NCBI GenBank assembly: GCA_964352405.1
Contig: CAYGRY010000064.1
Span: 1-15,709, forward strand
Length of the DNA: 15,709 bases
Direction: 5' to 3'
Source of the DNA: UBA4207 sp964352405
GTDB lineage: Bacteria; Bdellovibrionota; Bacteriovoracia; Bacteriovoracales; Bacteriovoracaceae
A program made the position numbers and the translations under genes. Each line of letters begins with the position of its first letter. Position 1 is the stretch's first letter. This document shows positions 7,116 to 13,767 of this stretch, piece after piece. A model generated the notes under the pieces. It was not told where the DNA came from, ran no database searches, and saw nothing but the letters and a program-made list of their open reading frames with translations.

Positions 7116-8338
7116 GAGACCTTCCATCTAAATTGAATCGTTTCCCACTCATGACATTGAGGGCAGCGCCAAAAGATGGCATCTGAGTTATAACCACATT
7201 GACTGCAAAAGTGCTTTGTTACGCTTTGGTTTAGATTATTTAAAAGCTGTGTTGTATGCATTAATGCTTCATCTTTCAAACCTAAATCGATTAAAAGTTT
7301 AATTAACTCAGCTTTCATCACTTCTGAAGATTGAGGATGATTTTCCATCCAATCTCGCATTAATCTAGCTGCACGATCCGACTCTCCACTTTCTTTTAGC
7401 AGTCTGACGTTTGTCAGAACGACAGAAGGTGAAGACATCAATTCTGCATCTTCAATATTTATAAAGTATCCACGTAGAGTCTCAAGCTTCGACTTATACT
7501 CTGCTTCGATTTCAGGGCGTACTTTTTCGCTTAAACTTTCAAAAATAAAAGAAGTATACATGGGATGTTCTTTAATCAACTCAAACAATTGGATTTGAGC
7601 TTGATCCATTTTGTCTTCTACGAGAAGAAGTCTTATGCGAAGAATATTAGCAGAAACAGAGGGTGCAAATCTAAAAGCGTCATCAAGGTCTTCATGACAT
7701 CGTCCAAGATCACCTTGGTCAAAACACGTTTTCGCTTTTTGAACTAGAATGTGTGAAACGGTTTCAGCTTGATTTTCGTGAGCTACTTTTGAAAGCATAA
7801 TACGGTAATTATAGGCTTGATCCCAGTCCCCTGTATCTTCATAAATACGACAGAGTGCTTGAATGACTTCGTATTGATCACGGTTGATACGAAGGACATC
7901 TTTATAAGTCTCAATAGCCTTATCAACAAAGCCACCCTTATCAAAATCAATAGCGAGTTCTTTTAAAGCACGTAGTCTTGTACTTTCATTAATATTTTCA
8001 CGAGCAATCAATGAGCGATGAATAGAAATGGCTTTTTCGATTTCACCATTGCTTCTAAACAGTCCACCTAGAGCAAAATAAGTTTCGATTGTTTCTCTAT
8101 TAATATCAACAGCGCTCAAGAATTCTTTAATAGCTTGATCTTTGTTTCCAGAGATTAAGTATTGTGTGGCGTTTAGAAAAATTCTTGATTGTGCTTCAAA
8201 AATTGAATTTCTATAACGCTTAGATAATTTTGTGACCGTATCTTTTTCAATAAGGTAGTGATAAATCAAAACAATCGTTAACGTAACCGCTACGACTGCT
8301 AATAAATTATCTTGAAGCCAGTGTAAGTAAACTTCCAC
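7112..8338 (-). CDS. lapB: LapB (YciM)-like TPR and zinc-ribbon membrane protein
   Basis: In enterobacteria LapB is an inner-membrane-anchored cytoplasmic protein that presents LpxC to the FtsH protease and so tunes lipid A synthesis. The 408-aa protein has the family layout: an N-terminal transmembrane helix (about 10-30), a TPR array (about 50-360) and a C-terminal rubredoxin-like zinc ribbon with C378, C381, C392 and C395 (CSQCGY...FWRCPQCHEWETI). Characteristic LapB phrases are present, including LGGLFRSNGEIEKAISIHRSL. The start is GTG 8338, with AAAGGA 5 nt upstream overlapping the sppA stop. The final TGA overlaps the next gene's TTG start. Family assignment is strong; regulation of LpxC in this organism is inferred by homology. 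Confidence 0.9.
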   Translation of the reverse strand: MEVYLHWLQDNLLAVVAVTLTIVLIYHYLIEKDTVTKLSKRYRNSIFEAQSRIFLNATQYLISGNKDQAIKEFLSAVDINRETIETYFALGGLFRSNGEIEKAISIHRSLIARENINESTRLRALKELAIDFDKGGFVDKAIETYKDVLRINRDQYEVIQALCRIYEDTGDWDQAYNYRIMLSKVAHENQAETVSHILVQKAKTCFDQGDLGRCHEDLDDAFRFAPSVSANILRIRLLLVEDKMDQAQIQLFELIKEHPMYTSFIFESLSEKVRPEIEAEYKSKLETLRGYFINIEDAELMSSPSVVLTNVRLLKESGESDRAARLMRDWMENHPQSSEVMKAELIKLLIDLGLKDEALMHTTQLLNNLNQSVTKHFCSQCGYNSDAIFWRCPQCHEWETIQFRWKVS

Positions 8339-8347
8339 GTTATTCCT

Positions 8348-9301
8348 TTATCTCATTATAAACATAGCAGATGGTGCTTCTCCTAAGTGAGAGCTTAGCC
8401 ATTGTCTTACCATCGTCACACTTGAACGTGCTTCCTCAAGTGATCTTGCTAACTCCATAAATGAAGTTTTTTCTTTTTCTTTAACAAACTTCAAACCAAA
8501 ATCACCTTCAAGTTTTAAATCTGCATGAATTTTACGGCCTGATTCCCAAAGACCAGAGATTTCATCAACAAGTCCTAAATTCACAGCTTCTCTACCAGAA
8601 TACACTTGCCCTTGAGCAAGTTCATCAAGAGGTTTCTTTAAGCGATCTTTTCTCATTTTTAAAATATCTTCTTTAAATTGAGCATGGACATCATCTGACG
8701 TTGTTTCTAGCATCGCGCGCTCTAATTCAGTTAAACCACGATGAGGGTTACCGAAATCTTTAAACTGACCCGACTTAATAATTTCAGGTTTTACTTTTGC
8801 AAGTTCAAATACCTTTGATAGATCTGCAAACTGCATGATCACACCAATTGAGCCCGTTAAAGTTCCTGCATTGGTATAGATTTTTCTTGCGGCCGAACCA
8901 ATATAATAGCCACCACTAGCAGCGACACTACCAAAGCTGGCATACACAGGTTTACTTTTTGTATTATCAGCATCATAAGCGCTATCGATGCGACGAATCT
9001 CTTCATAAATTTCTTGAGTTGGACCAACCGCTCCACCTGGAGAATCAATTCTAACGATAATCGCCTTGATTGATTTATCTTTTTCTGCACGATGAAGAAG
9101 TTTTATCGTTGGCTCTGATTCCATAATCGTGCCTTCAACTTTAACGACACCGATAGAACCCTTCTTGCCAGCCTCGCCAATCAGGTCTGATTCATTTTGA
9201 AATGAATTTAACGTGTAGCTTGCGAAAACCATAAGCAGTACAAAAAAGAGAAAGACCATAAATAGAACACCGAAGACTGCACGTTGGCCTGATTTTGCCA
9301 C
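8348..9301 (-). CDS. sppA: SppA-like signal peptide peptidase (S49 serine protease)
   Basis: Membrane-bound serine protease that degrades cleaved signal peptides and other membrane remnants. The 317-aa protein is of the short, single-domain type. A transmembrane helix (about 9-31) precedes the S49 domain, which has VRIDSPGG (83-90) and the nucleophile motif SVAASGGYY with S129. The general-base lysine is K181 in KSGQFKD, 52 residues later, the same spacing as the Ser147/Lys199 pair recalled for Bacillus SppA. The start is GTG 9301 with AAGGAG 6 nt upstream. It heads an operon with lapB, whose start lies 9 nt beyond the stop. Confidence 0.93.
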   Translation of the reverse strand: MAKSGQRAVFGVLFMVFLFFVLLMVFASYTLNSFQNESDLIGEAGKKGSIGVVKVEGTIMESEPTIKLLHRAEKDKSIKAIIVRIDSPGGAVGPTQEIYEEIRRIDSAYDADNTKSKPVYASFGSVAASGGYYIGSAARKIYTNAGTLTGSIGVIMQFADLSKVFELAKVKPEIIKSGQFKDFGNPHRGLTELERAMLETTSDDVHAQFKEDILKMRKDRLKKPLDELAQGQVYSGREAVNLGLVDEISGLWESGRKIHADLKLEGDFGLKFVKEKEKTSFMELARSLEEARSSVTMVRQWLSSHLGEAPSAMFIMR

Positions 9302-9337
9302 AGGAAACTCCTTAAGATTCGAGCTAAACTTGGCTTA

Positions 9338-9366
9338 ATTGTCCCAAAATCCAAAGCTTACGGCAA
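9338..9366 (-). promoter_or_regulatory. Candidate promoter for the sppA-lapB operon
   Basis: Minus-strand TTGCCG (9366-9361) and GACAAT (9343-9338) are 17 nt apart, each matching 4/6 consensus bases. Transcription would start near 9331, about 30 nt before the GTG of sppA. A modest match by eye. Confidence 0.45.
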
Positions 9367-9389
9367 CAAATCACAGACTTTGCCGACTC

Positions 9390-9410
9390 AACCGAGTATC
9401 TCGCTCGGTT
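9390..9410. repeat. Perfect inverted repeat between divergent genes
   Basis: AACCGAG and CTCGGTT form a perfect 7-bp stem around the loop TATCTCG. A nested dyad, CGAG-TAT-CTCG (9393-9403), shares one arm. It lies upstream of the sppA promoter and the plus-strand gene. There is no T-run on either side, so an operator or leader structure is likelier than a terminator. Confidence 0.5.
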
Positions 9411-9435
9411 AAGAACGCTCAGGTTTAAGTCGTAG

Positions 9436-9441
9436 TATAAT
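9436..9441 (+). promoter_or_regulatory. Candidate -10 element for the small secreted protein gene
   Basis: A perfect TATAAT lies 54 nt before ATG 9496. No convincing -35 hexamer is found 16-18 nt upstream, where the inverted repeat at 9390-9410 approaches, so an activator may be needed. Weak evidence. Confidence 0.35.
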
Positions 9442-9495
9442 TAACCGATAAGATATTAAGGAATCACGTTAAACCAACGTGAAATGAGGTTTACC

Positions 9496-9795
9496 ATGAA
9501 AAGACTATTAACAATTTTAATCTTGTCTAGCGCTTCTATCGTTATGGCCGAGTCCTACAAGGCTCCAAGTTTTAAAATGCCGACCAGCAAGCCAGTTGAC
9601 GCGAAAGCTCAAAAGAGTGCTTGGGACGATGAGAGTCATTTTAAAGTGGAAGAATCAATTGAAGCGGAACGTGATCTCGCTTCAAGTCCAGAGCGTGATG
9701 CAGATTGGGCCAAGCCAAGCGATCAAGAAGTTGCAGCACCTGCTGCGAAAGATGAAGGGAAAATTATCCCTTGGAAAATGATCGATAAAAACTAG
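9496..9795 (+). CDS. Small secreted protein of unknown function
   Basis: This is the only gene on the plus strand: 99 aa with a signal peptide (residues 1-18, cleavage after IVMA) and a mature part of about 80 polar residues rich in Asp, Glu, Lys, Ala and Pro. There are no cysteines and no domain I recognise; the chain is probably largely disordered. I chose ATG 9496 because TGAGG lies 6 nt upstream (9485-9489), whereas the earlier in-frame ATG at 9484 has no ribosome binding site and overlaps it. Its TAG stop shares the palindrome CTAG with the stop of the convergent rlmN gene. The typical signal peptide and ribosome site support a real gene. Confidence 0.75.
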   Translation: MKRLLTILILSSASIVMAESYKAPSFKMPTSKPVDAKAQKSAWDDESHFKVEESIEAERDLASSPERDADWAKPSDQEVAAPAAKDEGKIIPWKMIDKN

Positions 9796-10871
9796 TTCCA
9801 AAGATTAAGCGCATCTTCCTTTGATTTAAGTTGCCCACAGGCAGCTAAAATGTCGTCACCTTTTGTAATTCGAACAGTACAAGTATGACCTTTATCCAAG
9901 AGTTGCTTTTGGAACCATCGAATATGAGTATCGCTTGGGCGTTTGAACTTGCTTTCAGGGTATTCATTAAATGGAATGATATTCACTTTTGACGTCTCTA
10001 AATCGAGAAGCTTTAGAAGACCATCAATATCTTCTTGGCGGTCATTTAGACCTGCGATCAAAATATATTCGTAAGTAATTCTTCTTCTAGCCTTAAGAGG
10101 TATCGTTCTAATTGCTTCAAATAAGCGATCTAAGTCGAAGGCTTTATTGATTGGCATTAGCTCTGTTCTAACGTCGTTATGAGCTGCATGAAGTGATATG
10201 GCAATATTAACAGGAGGAAAGTCCCAAAGTTTTTTAATTTGAGGCACGAGTCCAGAAGTTGAAAGCGTAACCTTGCGCTGACTTAAAGCAATACCCTTTT
10301 CTTCCAAAAAGACGATGGCTGATTTTTTAACTTCGTCAAAATTATGCAGTGGCTCGCCTTGTCCCATATAAACTATATTTGAAAGTCTAGCTTCATGATT
10401 AACATTGGTTTTTAACCACTGAGTAACAGCAACGAATTGACCGACAATTTCTCCGGCAGATAAGTTGCGAGTTAAACCCATTGTTCCAGTATGACAAAAG
10501 GTACATCCGATAGCGCAGCCAACTTGCGAAGAGATACATAAAGTTAAACGATCTTCTGCTGCAATAGCGACGGTCTCAACTGTTTTTCCATCCAGCATAC
10601 GAACTAAAAACTTACGAGTCCCATCTCTTGATAAGCCCTGCCAAACAACTTTTGGAACTTCTAGATCCAGTTCGGCGAGCATGGCCTCACGAGTTTTCTT
10701 CGCAACGTTTGTCCAAAGAATTGGATCAGTCGTCCAGTTTTTATAAAGCCAATTATAGATTTGATCAGCTCCAAAGCGCGCGAGGTTACGATCAGCTAAC
10801 CACTGGCGTAACTCTTCAAGAGACATTGAAAATAAGTGAGACTTAGGAGCTTGCTTCATGAGTGGCAACAT
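9792..10871 (-). CDS. rlmN: RlmN, 23S rRNA (A2503-C2)/tRNA (A37-C2) methyltransferase
   Basis: Radical-SAM enzyme that methylates C2 of adenosine 2503 in 23S rRNA and of A37 in some tRNAs. The 359-aa protein has an N-terminal RNA-binding domain (about 15-95) and the 4Fe-4S motif CAIGCTFC at C119, C123 and C126. The two catalytic cysteines are C112 (LCISSQVGC) and C345 (DDILAACGQL). C112 lies 7 residues before the first cluster cysteine, as in the E. coli enzyme. Motifs and length favour RlmN over the resistance enzyme Cfr. ATG 10871 has only a weak upstream AGAAG. The gene lies 83 nt after the persulfide dioxygenase gene and may be partly co-transcribed with it. It overlaps the convergent small secreted protein gene by the 4-nt CTAG. 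Confidence 0.95.
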   Translation of the reverse strand: MLPLMKQAPKSHLFSMSLEELRQWLADRNLARFGADQIYNWLYKNWTTDPILWTNVAKKTREAMLAELDLEVPKVVWQGLSRDGTRKFLVRMLDGKTVETVAIAAEDRLTLCISSQVGCAIGCTFCHTGTMGLTRNLSAGEIVGQFVAVTQWLKTNVNHEARLSNIVYMGQGEPLHNFDEVKKSAIVFLEEKGIALSQRKVTLSTSGLVPQIKKLWDFPPVNIAISLHAAHNDVRTELMPINKAFDLDRLFEAIRTIPLKARRRITYEYILIAGLNDRQEDIDGLLKLLDLETSKVNIIPFNEYPESKFKRPSDTHIRWFQKQLLDKGHTCTVRITKGDDILAACGQLKSKEDALNLWN

Positions 10872-10923
10872 AGCTTCTAAGCCCTAGATAAATCAATGAC
10901 CTAGGAAGGAAATTCATGGTTTT

Positions 10924-10932
10924 AGGATAACA
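10924..10932 (-). promoter_or_regulatory. Weak candidate extended -10 promoter for rlmN
   Basis: Minus-strand TGTTATCCT has the TGn extension and 4/6 matches to TATAAT. It lies in the 83-nt gap upstream of rlmN. No -35 hexamer is recognisable, so this is tentative. Confidence 0.25.
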
Positions 10933-10954
10933 AAGTAATCGTAATATTGGTGAC

Positions 10955-11809
10955 TTAGAGCTTTAAAGGGATTTTCAGATAAGTCTTCTCATTATCTTCA
11001 GCCTTAGGAAGTTCACCCGCTCTAATATTTACCTGTATACTAGGGAAAAGTAGTTTAGGAGCTGCAAGAGTTTTATCACGATCTTCTCTAAACTTTATAT
11101 ACTCTGCCTCGCTAGTCATCGCCTTAATTTGAATATTCTCTTTTTTATGATCAGCAATAGTCGCTTGCGATTTAAGCTCCCTATTATTTGGCTGATAATC
11201 ATGACCCGGATGAACTTTTGTTTCATCGGGTAATTGATAGATCTTCATAATAGAATGATATAAATCTCGAGCGGAACCTTTTGGAAAATCACAACGGCCT
11301 GTTCCTGAGTCTGGCATGAACAAAGCGTCCCCAGAAAAAAGATGATCGCCAATTAAATAAGATGAGCATGCAGGTGTATGACCTGGAGTATGGAAGACTT
11401 TCATTTTAAAACTGGAAAATTCAAACTCTTGGTCATCTTTAAGTAAGATATCAAATTGAGAGCCATCACATTTCAAATCTTTTATATTAAAGACTGGCGC
11501 AAAAGTTTGTTGAACTTCAGTAATATGTTCACCTATAGCTACTTTAATCTGTGGAAAATCTCTCTTAAACAAAACGGCGCCACTTAAATGATCAGCATGG
11601 ACATGAGTCTCTAAAACCAAGATGGGATTAAGACTGTGACTAGCAAGAAAGGACTTAACCTTATTATGACTCTCTTCGCTTAACTTGCCAGAAGCTAAGT
11701 CTAAGTCCCAGACAGGGTCAATAACAACGGCTTCGCTTTTTTCACTATCAAAGACAATATAGGTCAACGTACTTGTCTTAGGGTCAAAAAAAGTTTCTAA
11801 CGAATTCAT
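10955..11809 (-). CDS. Persulfide dioxygenase-like MBL-fold enzyme (ETHE1/Blh type)
   Basis: Probable non-haem iron enzyme that oxidises glutathione persulfide to sulfite. The 284-aa protein has the metallo-beta-lactamase motif THVHADH (68-74), HTPGHTPAC (140-148), GDALF (160-164) and HPGHDY (200-205). H69, H144 and D161 are the likely iron ligands by comparison with ETHE1. The stretch GTGRCDFPKGSARDLYHS (169-186) is typical of the ETHE1/Blh branch rather than of glyoxalase II. No rhodanese domain is fused. I chose ATG 11809, which overlaps the upstream stop as TAATG and has GGAG 8 nt upstream; a GTG at 11839 is possible but lies inside the preceding gene without a better site. Last gene of the sulfur operon. 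The exact substrate is inferred. Confidence 0.87.
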   Translation of the reverse strand: MNSLETFFDPKTSTLTYIVFDSEKSEAVVIDPVWDLDLASGKLSEESHNKVKSFLASHSLNPILVLETHVHADHLSGAVLFKRDFPQIKVAIGEHITEVQQTFAPVFNIKDLKCDGSQFDILLKDDQEFEFSSFKMKVFHTPGHTPACSSYLIGDHLFSGDALFMPDSGTGRCDFPKGSARDLYHSIMKIYQLPDETKVHPGHDYQPNNRELKSQATIADHKKENIQIKAMTSEAEYIKFREDRDKTLAAPKLLFPSIQVNIRAGELPKAEDNEKTYLKIPLKL

Positions 11810-12219
11810 TAACGGTTCTCCAAAAATCGAACGGCCCACATACTTAAAACCATGACGATCACAAAGACAAATGCACTGCTCAAACCAGTAGCTAAATTAG
11901 CGATACCTGGTCCAGGACAAATACCTGCGATGCCCCAGCCAATGCCAAATAATGCTGAGCCAGTAAAAAGTTTGAAATCGAGATCTTTTTTTGTCGGCAA
12001 GGAGAAATCTTTCTCACAAATAGGTTTTGATCTTTTCGTAATGACTCTAAATAGAATGGCATAGACAGCAATGGCGCCGATCATGACAAACATTAAAGAT
12101 GGATCCCAAATTCTTGTTAAGTCGAGAAAACCTTTCACCTTTACAGGGTTTAACATTCCCGAAACTCCAAGACCCAATGAAAATACCAATCCAGAAATAA
12201 GACTAGTTAAATTTTTCAT
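11809..12219 (-). CDS. YeeE/YedE half-transporter, C-terminal-half type (DUF6691-like)
   Basis: Integral membrane protein of 136 aa with about four hydrophobic segments (near 5-24, 42-60, 86-105 and 113-132). It carries the signature GIGWGIAGICPGPGI (92-106) with C101, matching the second half of YeeE/YedE proteins, which carry thiosulfate or other sulfur compounds. It follows the other half-size subunit with no gap: ATG 12219 directly adjoins the preceding stop and has GGGAG 5 nt upstream within the overlap region. The two proteins probably assemble into one transporter. The substrate (thiosulfate, sulfite or a polysulfide) cannot be read from the sequence. Confidence 0.88.
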   Translation of the reverse strand: MKNLTSLISGLVFSLGLGVSGMLNPVKVKGFLDLTRIWDPSLMFVMIGAIAVYAILFRVITKRSKPICEKDFSLPTKKDLDFKLFTGSALFGIGWGIAGICPGPGIANLATGLSSAFVFVIVMVLSMWAVRFLENR

Positions 12220-12639
12220 TTAAACTCCCAAATAGACAGTAATAAATCCTGTCAGCATAAAAGTGATCGTGGCAAGAATAGAGCGCTTAGATAAACGAGA
12301 AACTCCACAAATACCGTGGCCACTGGTACAACCACTTCCAAAAGCTGTCCCTATTCCAACAAAGATTGCCGCAAGCGATGCGCGTCCAAAACTAGGAATA
12401 TCATTAAAAAGCATGGAGTCTTTATTAATAAGAGTTGTGATGACGCCACCAAAAACAAGGCCAACGATAAATAAGACTCTCCAAGAACGATCAGATTTTT
12501 TTGATTGATACAGACCTCCGATAATTCCTGAAATGCCTGCAATTTTTCCATTCCCAAGAAGTAATAAGGACGATGCAAGACCGATCAGTGCACCACCAAT
12601 TAATCCTTCAATCCATGTAATGTCTGTAGCTAAAGTCAT
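12220..12639 (-). CDS. YeeE/YedE half-transporter, N-terminal-half type
   Basis: Membrane protein of 139 aa with about four hydrophobic segments (near 10-30, 52-70, 88-103 and 120-138). It has the family signature GSGCTSGHGICG (101-112), including C104 and C111, followed by RLSKRS. In YeeE/TsuA transporters such cysteines relay the sulfur substrate through the membrane. I chose ATG 12639 because AGAGG lies 5 nt upstream; a GTG at 12645 overlaps that site and is unlikely to be used. It sits between the ArsR-type regulator and the second half-subunit in the sulfur operon. Confidence 0.88.
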   Translation of the reverse strand: MTLATDITWIEGLIGGALIGLASSLLLLGNGKIAGISGIIGGLYQSKKSDRSWRVLFIVGLVFGGVITTLINKDSMLFNDIPSFGRASLAAIFVGIGTAFGSGCTSGHGICGVSRLSKRSILATITFMLTGFITVYLGV

Positions 12640-12654
12640 ACTCACCTCTTGGTT

Positions 12655-12954
12655 TTAACAAAATATTTTTTGCATACTCTCAAGCATTTTCAAAACGTCT
12701 TTCGATTTAATTGAGTAATAGGAGAACTGCCCCTCTCTTCTTGAGCTAACAATTCCTTCACGGTAAAGCCTTCCTAAGAACTGTGAAAGCTGTGATTGAG
12801 ATATGTCACATAGCTCTTGCAACTCTCCAACAGTTTTCTCACCTTCCGATAAATAACATGTAATCATTAAACGACTTGGATGAGCCAAGCTTTTTAGAAG
12901 TTGTGCAACTTCAACACATTTAATCTGCATCATACCTGAATCGAGTTTACTCAT
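12655..12954 (-). CDS. bigR: BigR/SqrR-type ArsR-family persulfide-sensing repressor
   Basis: Dimeric winged-helix repressor of 99 aa. The recognition helix region is SQSQLSQFLGRLYREG (52-67), followed by the wing RREGQFSYYSI. Cysteines occur at 13, 33, 49 and 99. C33 (RLMITCYLSEGE) and C99 (the last residue, MQKIFC) are 66 residues apart, the spacing of the redox pair in BigR (42/108) and SqrR (41/107), which forms a di- or polysulfide link on exposure to persulfides and releases DNA. There is no ArsR metal motif of the ELCVCDL type. It lies second in the operon, 1 nt after the permease stop, with AGGA 6 nt before its ATG, and probably controls the operon through the dyad at 13692-13723. Confidence 0.9.
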   Translation of the reverse strand: MSKLDSGMMQIKCVEVAQLLKSLAHPSRLMITCYLSEGEKTVGELQELCDISQSQLSQFLGRLYREGIVSSRREGQFSYYSIKSKDVLKMLESMQKIFC

Positions 12955-12955
12955 A

Positions 12956-13678
12956 TCAATTCCTAAATAATGTAAAAATTGTAAACGCTACAACACCAGA
13001 AAAAACGAGCTGTCTAATTAGTATGACTTTCTCTGATGAAACTTTTTTAACTAATAAGCGAATCATAAAAATGGAAACAATAATGGCAGAGAAAGCGTAG
13101 ATAATATTAATCATGTCAGTTAAAGGTGCACCCATTGATACTTGCATTCCAAGTGAAAAGCTACTGATCAACGCTATGGTCGCCAAACTTGTTGAAATAT
13201 CCTCTTTAGCTTCAATAAACTTTAACCACGGTAATAAAACTACTCCACCACCAAGCCCAGTCAAGGTCGTTAAGCCACCTAAAATAAAGCCGCCAGGCAA
13301 ATGCCACAAGGAGCTTTTCTTCGCTTTAAGCTGAGACTTTATTGGGCTCCAAATAATATACAAACTCCAAAGTGCAAGTACCGTGAGCATGATCTTGATA
13401 ACAATTGCTGGCATTATTGCTTTAAGTGGCAAGGAAACCCAGGCACCAAAAATACTTGTAACAAAGAGAAATCCAACAACCTTGAAATTAATTTTTTGTT
13501 GTGAAAAAAGAGAACTTAAAATGGCTGATAATGCGACGATGAGAAGCGAAGAAGTCGTTGCTTCTTTTAATGACATTCCTACCAGATTCATTAAAAGTGG
13601 AACCGCTAAGATCGAACCTCCTGCCCCGGTAAGTCCTAGAACAACTCCGACAAATAAACCAATCAATAACCAGCTCAT
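12956..13678 (-). CDS. TauE/SafE-family sulfite exporter-like permease
   Basis: Polytopic inner-membrane protein of 240 aa with about eight hydrophobic segments and two internally related halves. Each half opens with a glycine-rich motif: GLTGAGGS (15-22) and LTGLGGGVVLLP (139-150). Such proteins are proposed to export sulfite or other sulfur-containing anions. Being first in an operon with a persulfide oxidising enzyme, it plausibly removes the sulfite that enzyme makes. ATG 13678 has AAGGGG 5 nt upstream. Length and motifs are normal for the family. The substrate is inferred from neighbours. Confidence 0.9.
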   Translation of the reverse strand: MSWLLIGLFVGVVLGLTGAGGSILAVPLLMNLVGMSLKEATTSSLLIVALSAILSSLFSQQKINFKVVGFLFVTSIFGAWVSLPLKAIMPAIVIKIMLTVLALWSLYIIWSPIKSQLKAKKSSLWHLPGGFILGGLTTLTGLGGGVVLLPWLKFIEAKEDISTSLATIALISSFSLGMQVSMGAPLTDMINIIYAFSAIIVSIFMIRLLVKKVSSEKVILIRQLVFSGVVAFTIFTLFRN

Positions 13679-13691
13679 AAAAGCCCCTTTT

Positions 13692-13723
13692 CTTATTATA
13701 TTATAATATGCTAATATATTAAG
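13692..13723. promoter_or_regulatory. AT-rich 32-bp dyad, candidate BigR operator over the sulfur-operon promoter
   Basis: The arms CTTATTATATTA (13692-13703) and TAATATATTAAG (13712-13723) are inverted repeats matching at 11 of 12 positions around an 8-nt centre. A perfect palindrome, ATATTATAATAT (13698-13709), lies inside. On the minus strand two overlapping TATAAT hexamers (13705-13700 and 13700-13695) fall within the dyad, so a bound repressor would block RNA polymerase. BigR-type repressors are known to bind AT-rich palindromes over their own promoters. No good -35 hexamer is visible. Confidence 0.6.
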
Positions 13724-13750
13724 AAAAAAGCAAGCCCTCTTTAAAGGGCT
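13724..13750 (-). terminator. Rho-independent terminator after the secreted EEP-fold gene
   Basis: On the minus strand AGCCCT-TTAAAG-AGGGCT forms a perfect 6-bp stem (13750-13745 with 13738-13733), followed after TGC by six T residues (13729-13724). It starts 18 nt beyond the stop at 13768 and separates this gene from the sulfur operon. Confidence 0.75.
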
Positions 13751-13767
13751 AACTTGGGATCAAATAT

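Noticed and set aside
9484..9495. Upstream ATG for the small plus-strand secreted protein
   Set aside because: The ribosome binding site TGAGG overlaps this ATG and is placed correctly for ATG 9496 instead.
11810..11839. GTG start at 11839 for the persulfide dioxygenase-like gene
   Set aside because: It would extend 10 residues into the preceding transporter gene; ATG 11809 has GGAG and a TAATG junction typical of coupled genes.
12351..12578. 75-codon minus-strand frame inside the YeeE/YedE gene, and similar frames inside other genes on both strands
   Set aside because: They lie wholly within well-supported genes in another frame, lack ribosome sites and show no family features.
12640..12645. 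GTG start at 12645 for the first YeeE/YedE half
   Set aside because: The GTG overlaps the only ribosome binding site, which is spaced correctly for ATG 12639.
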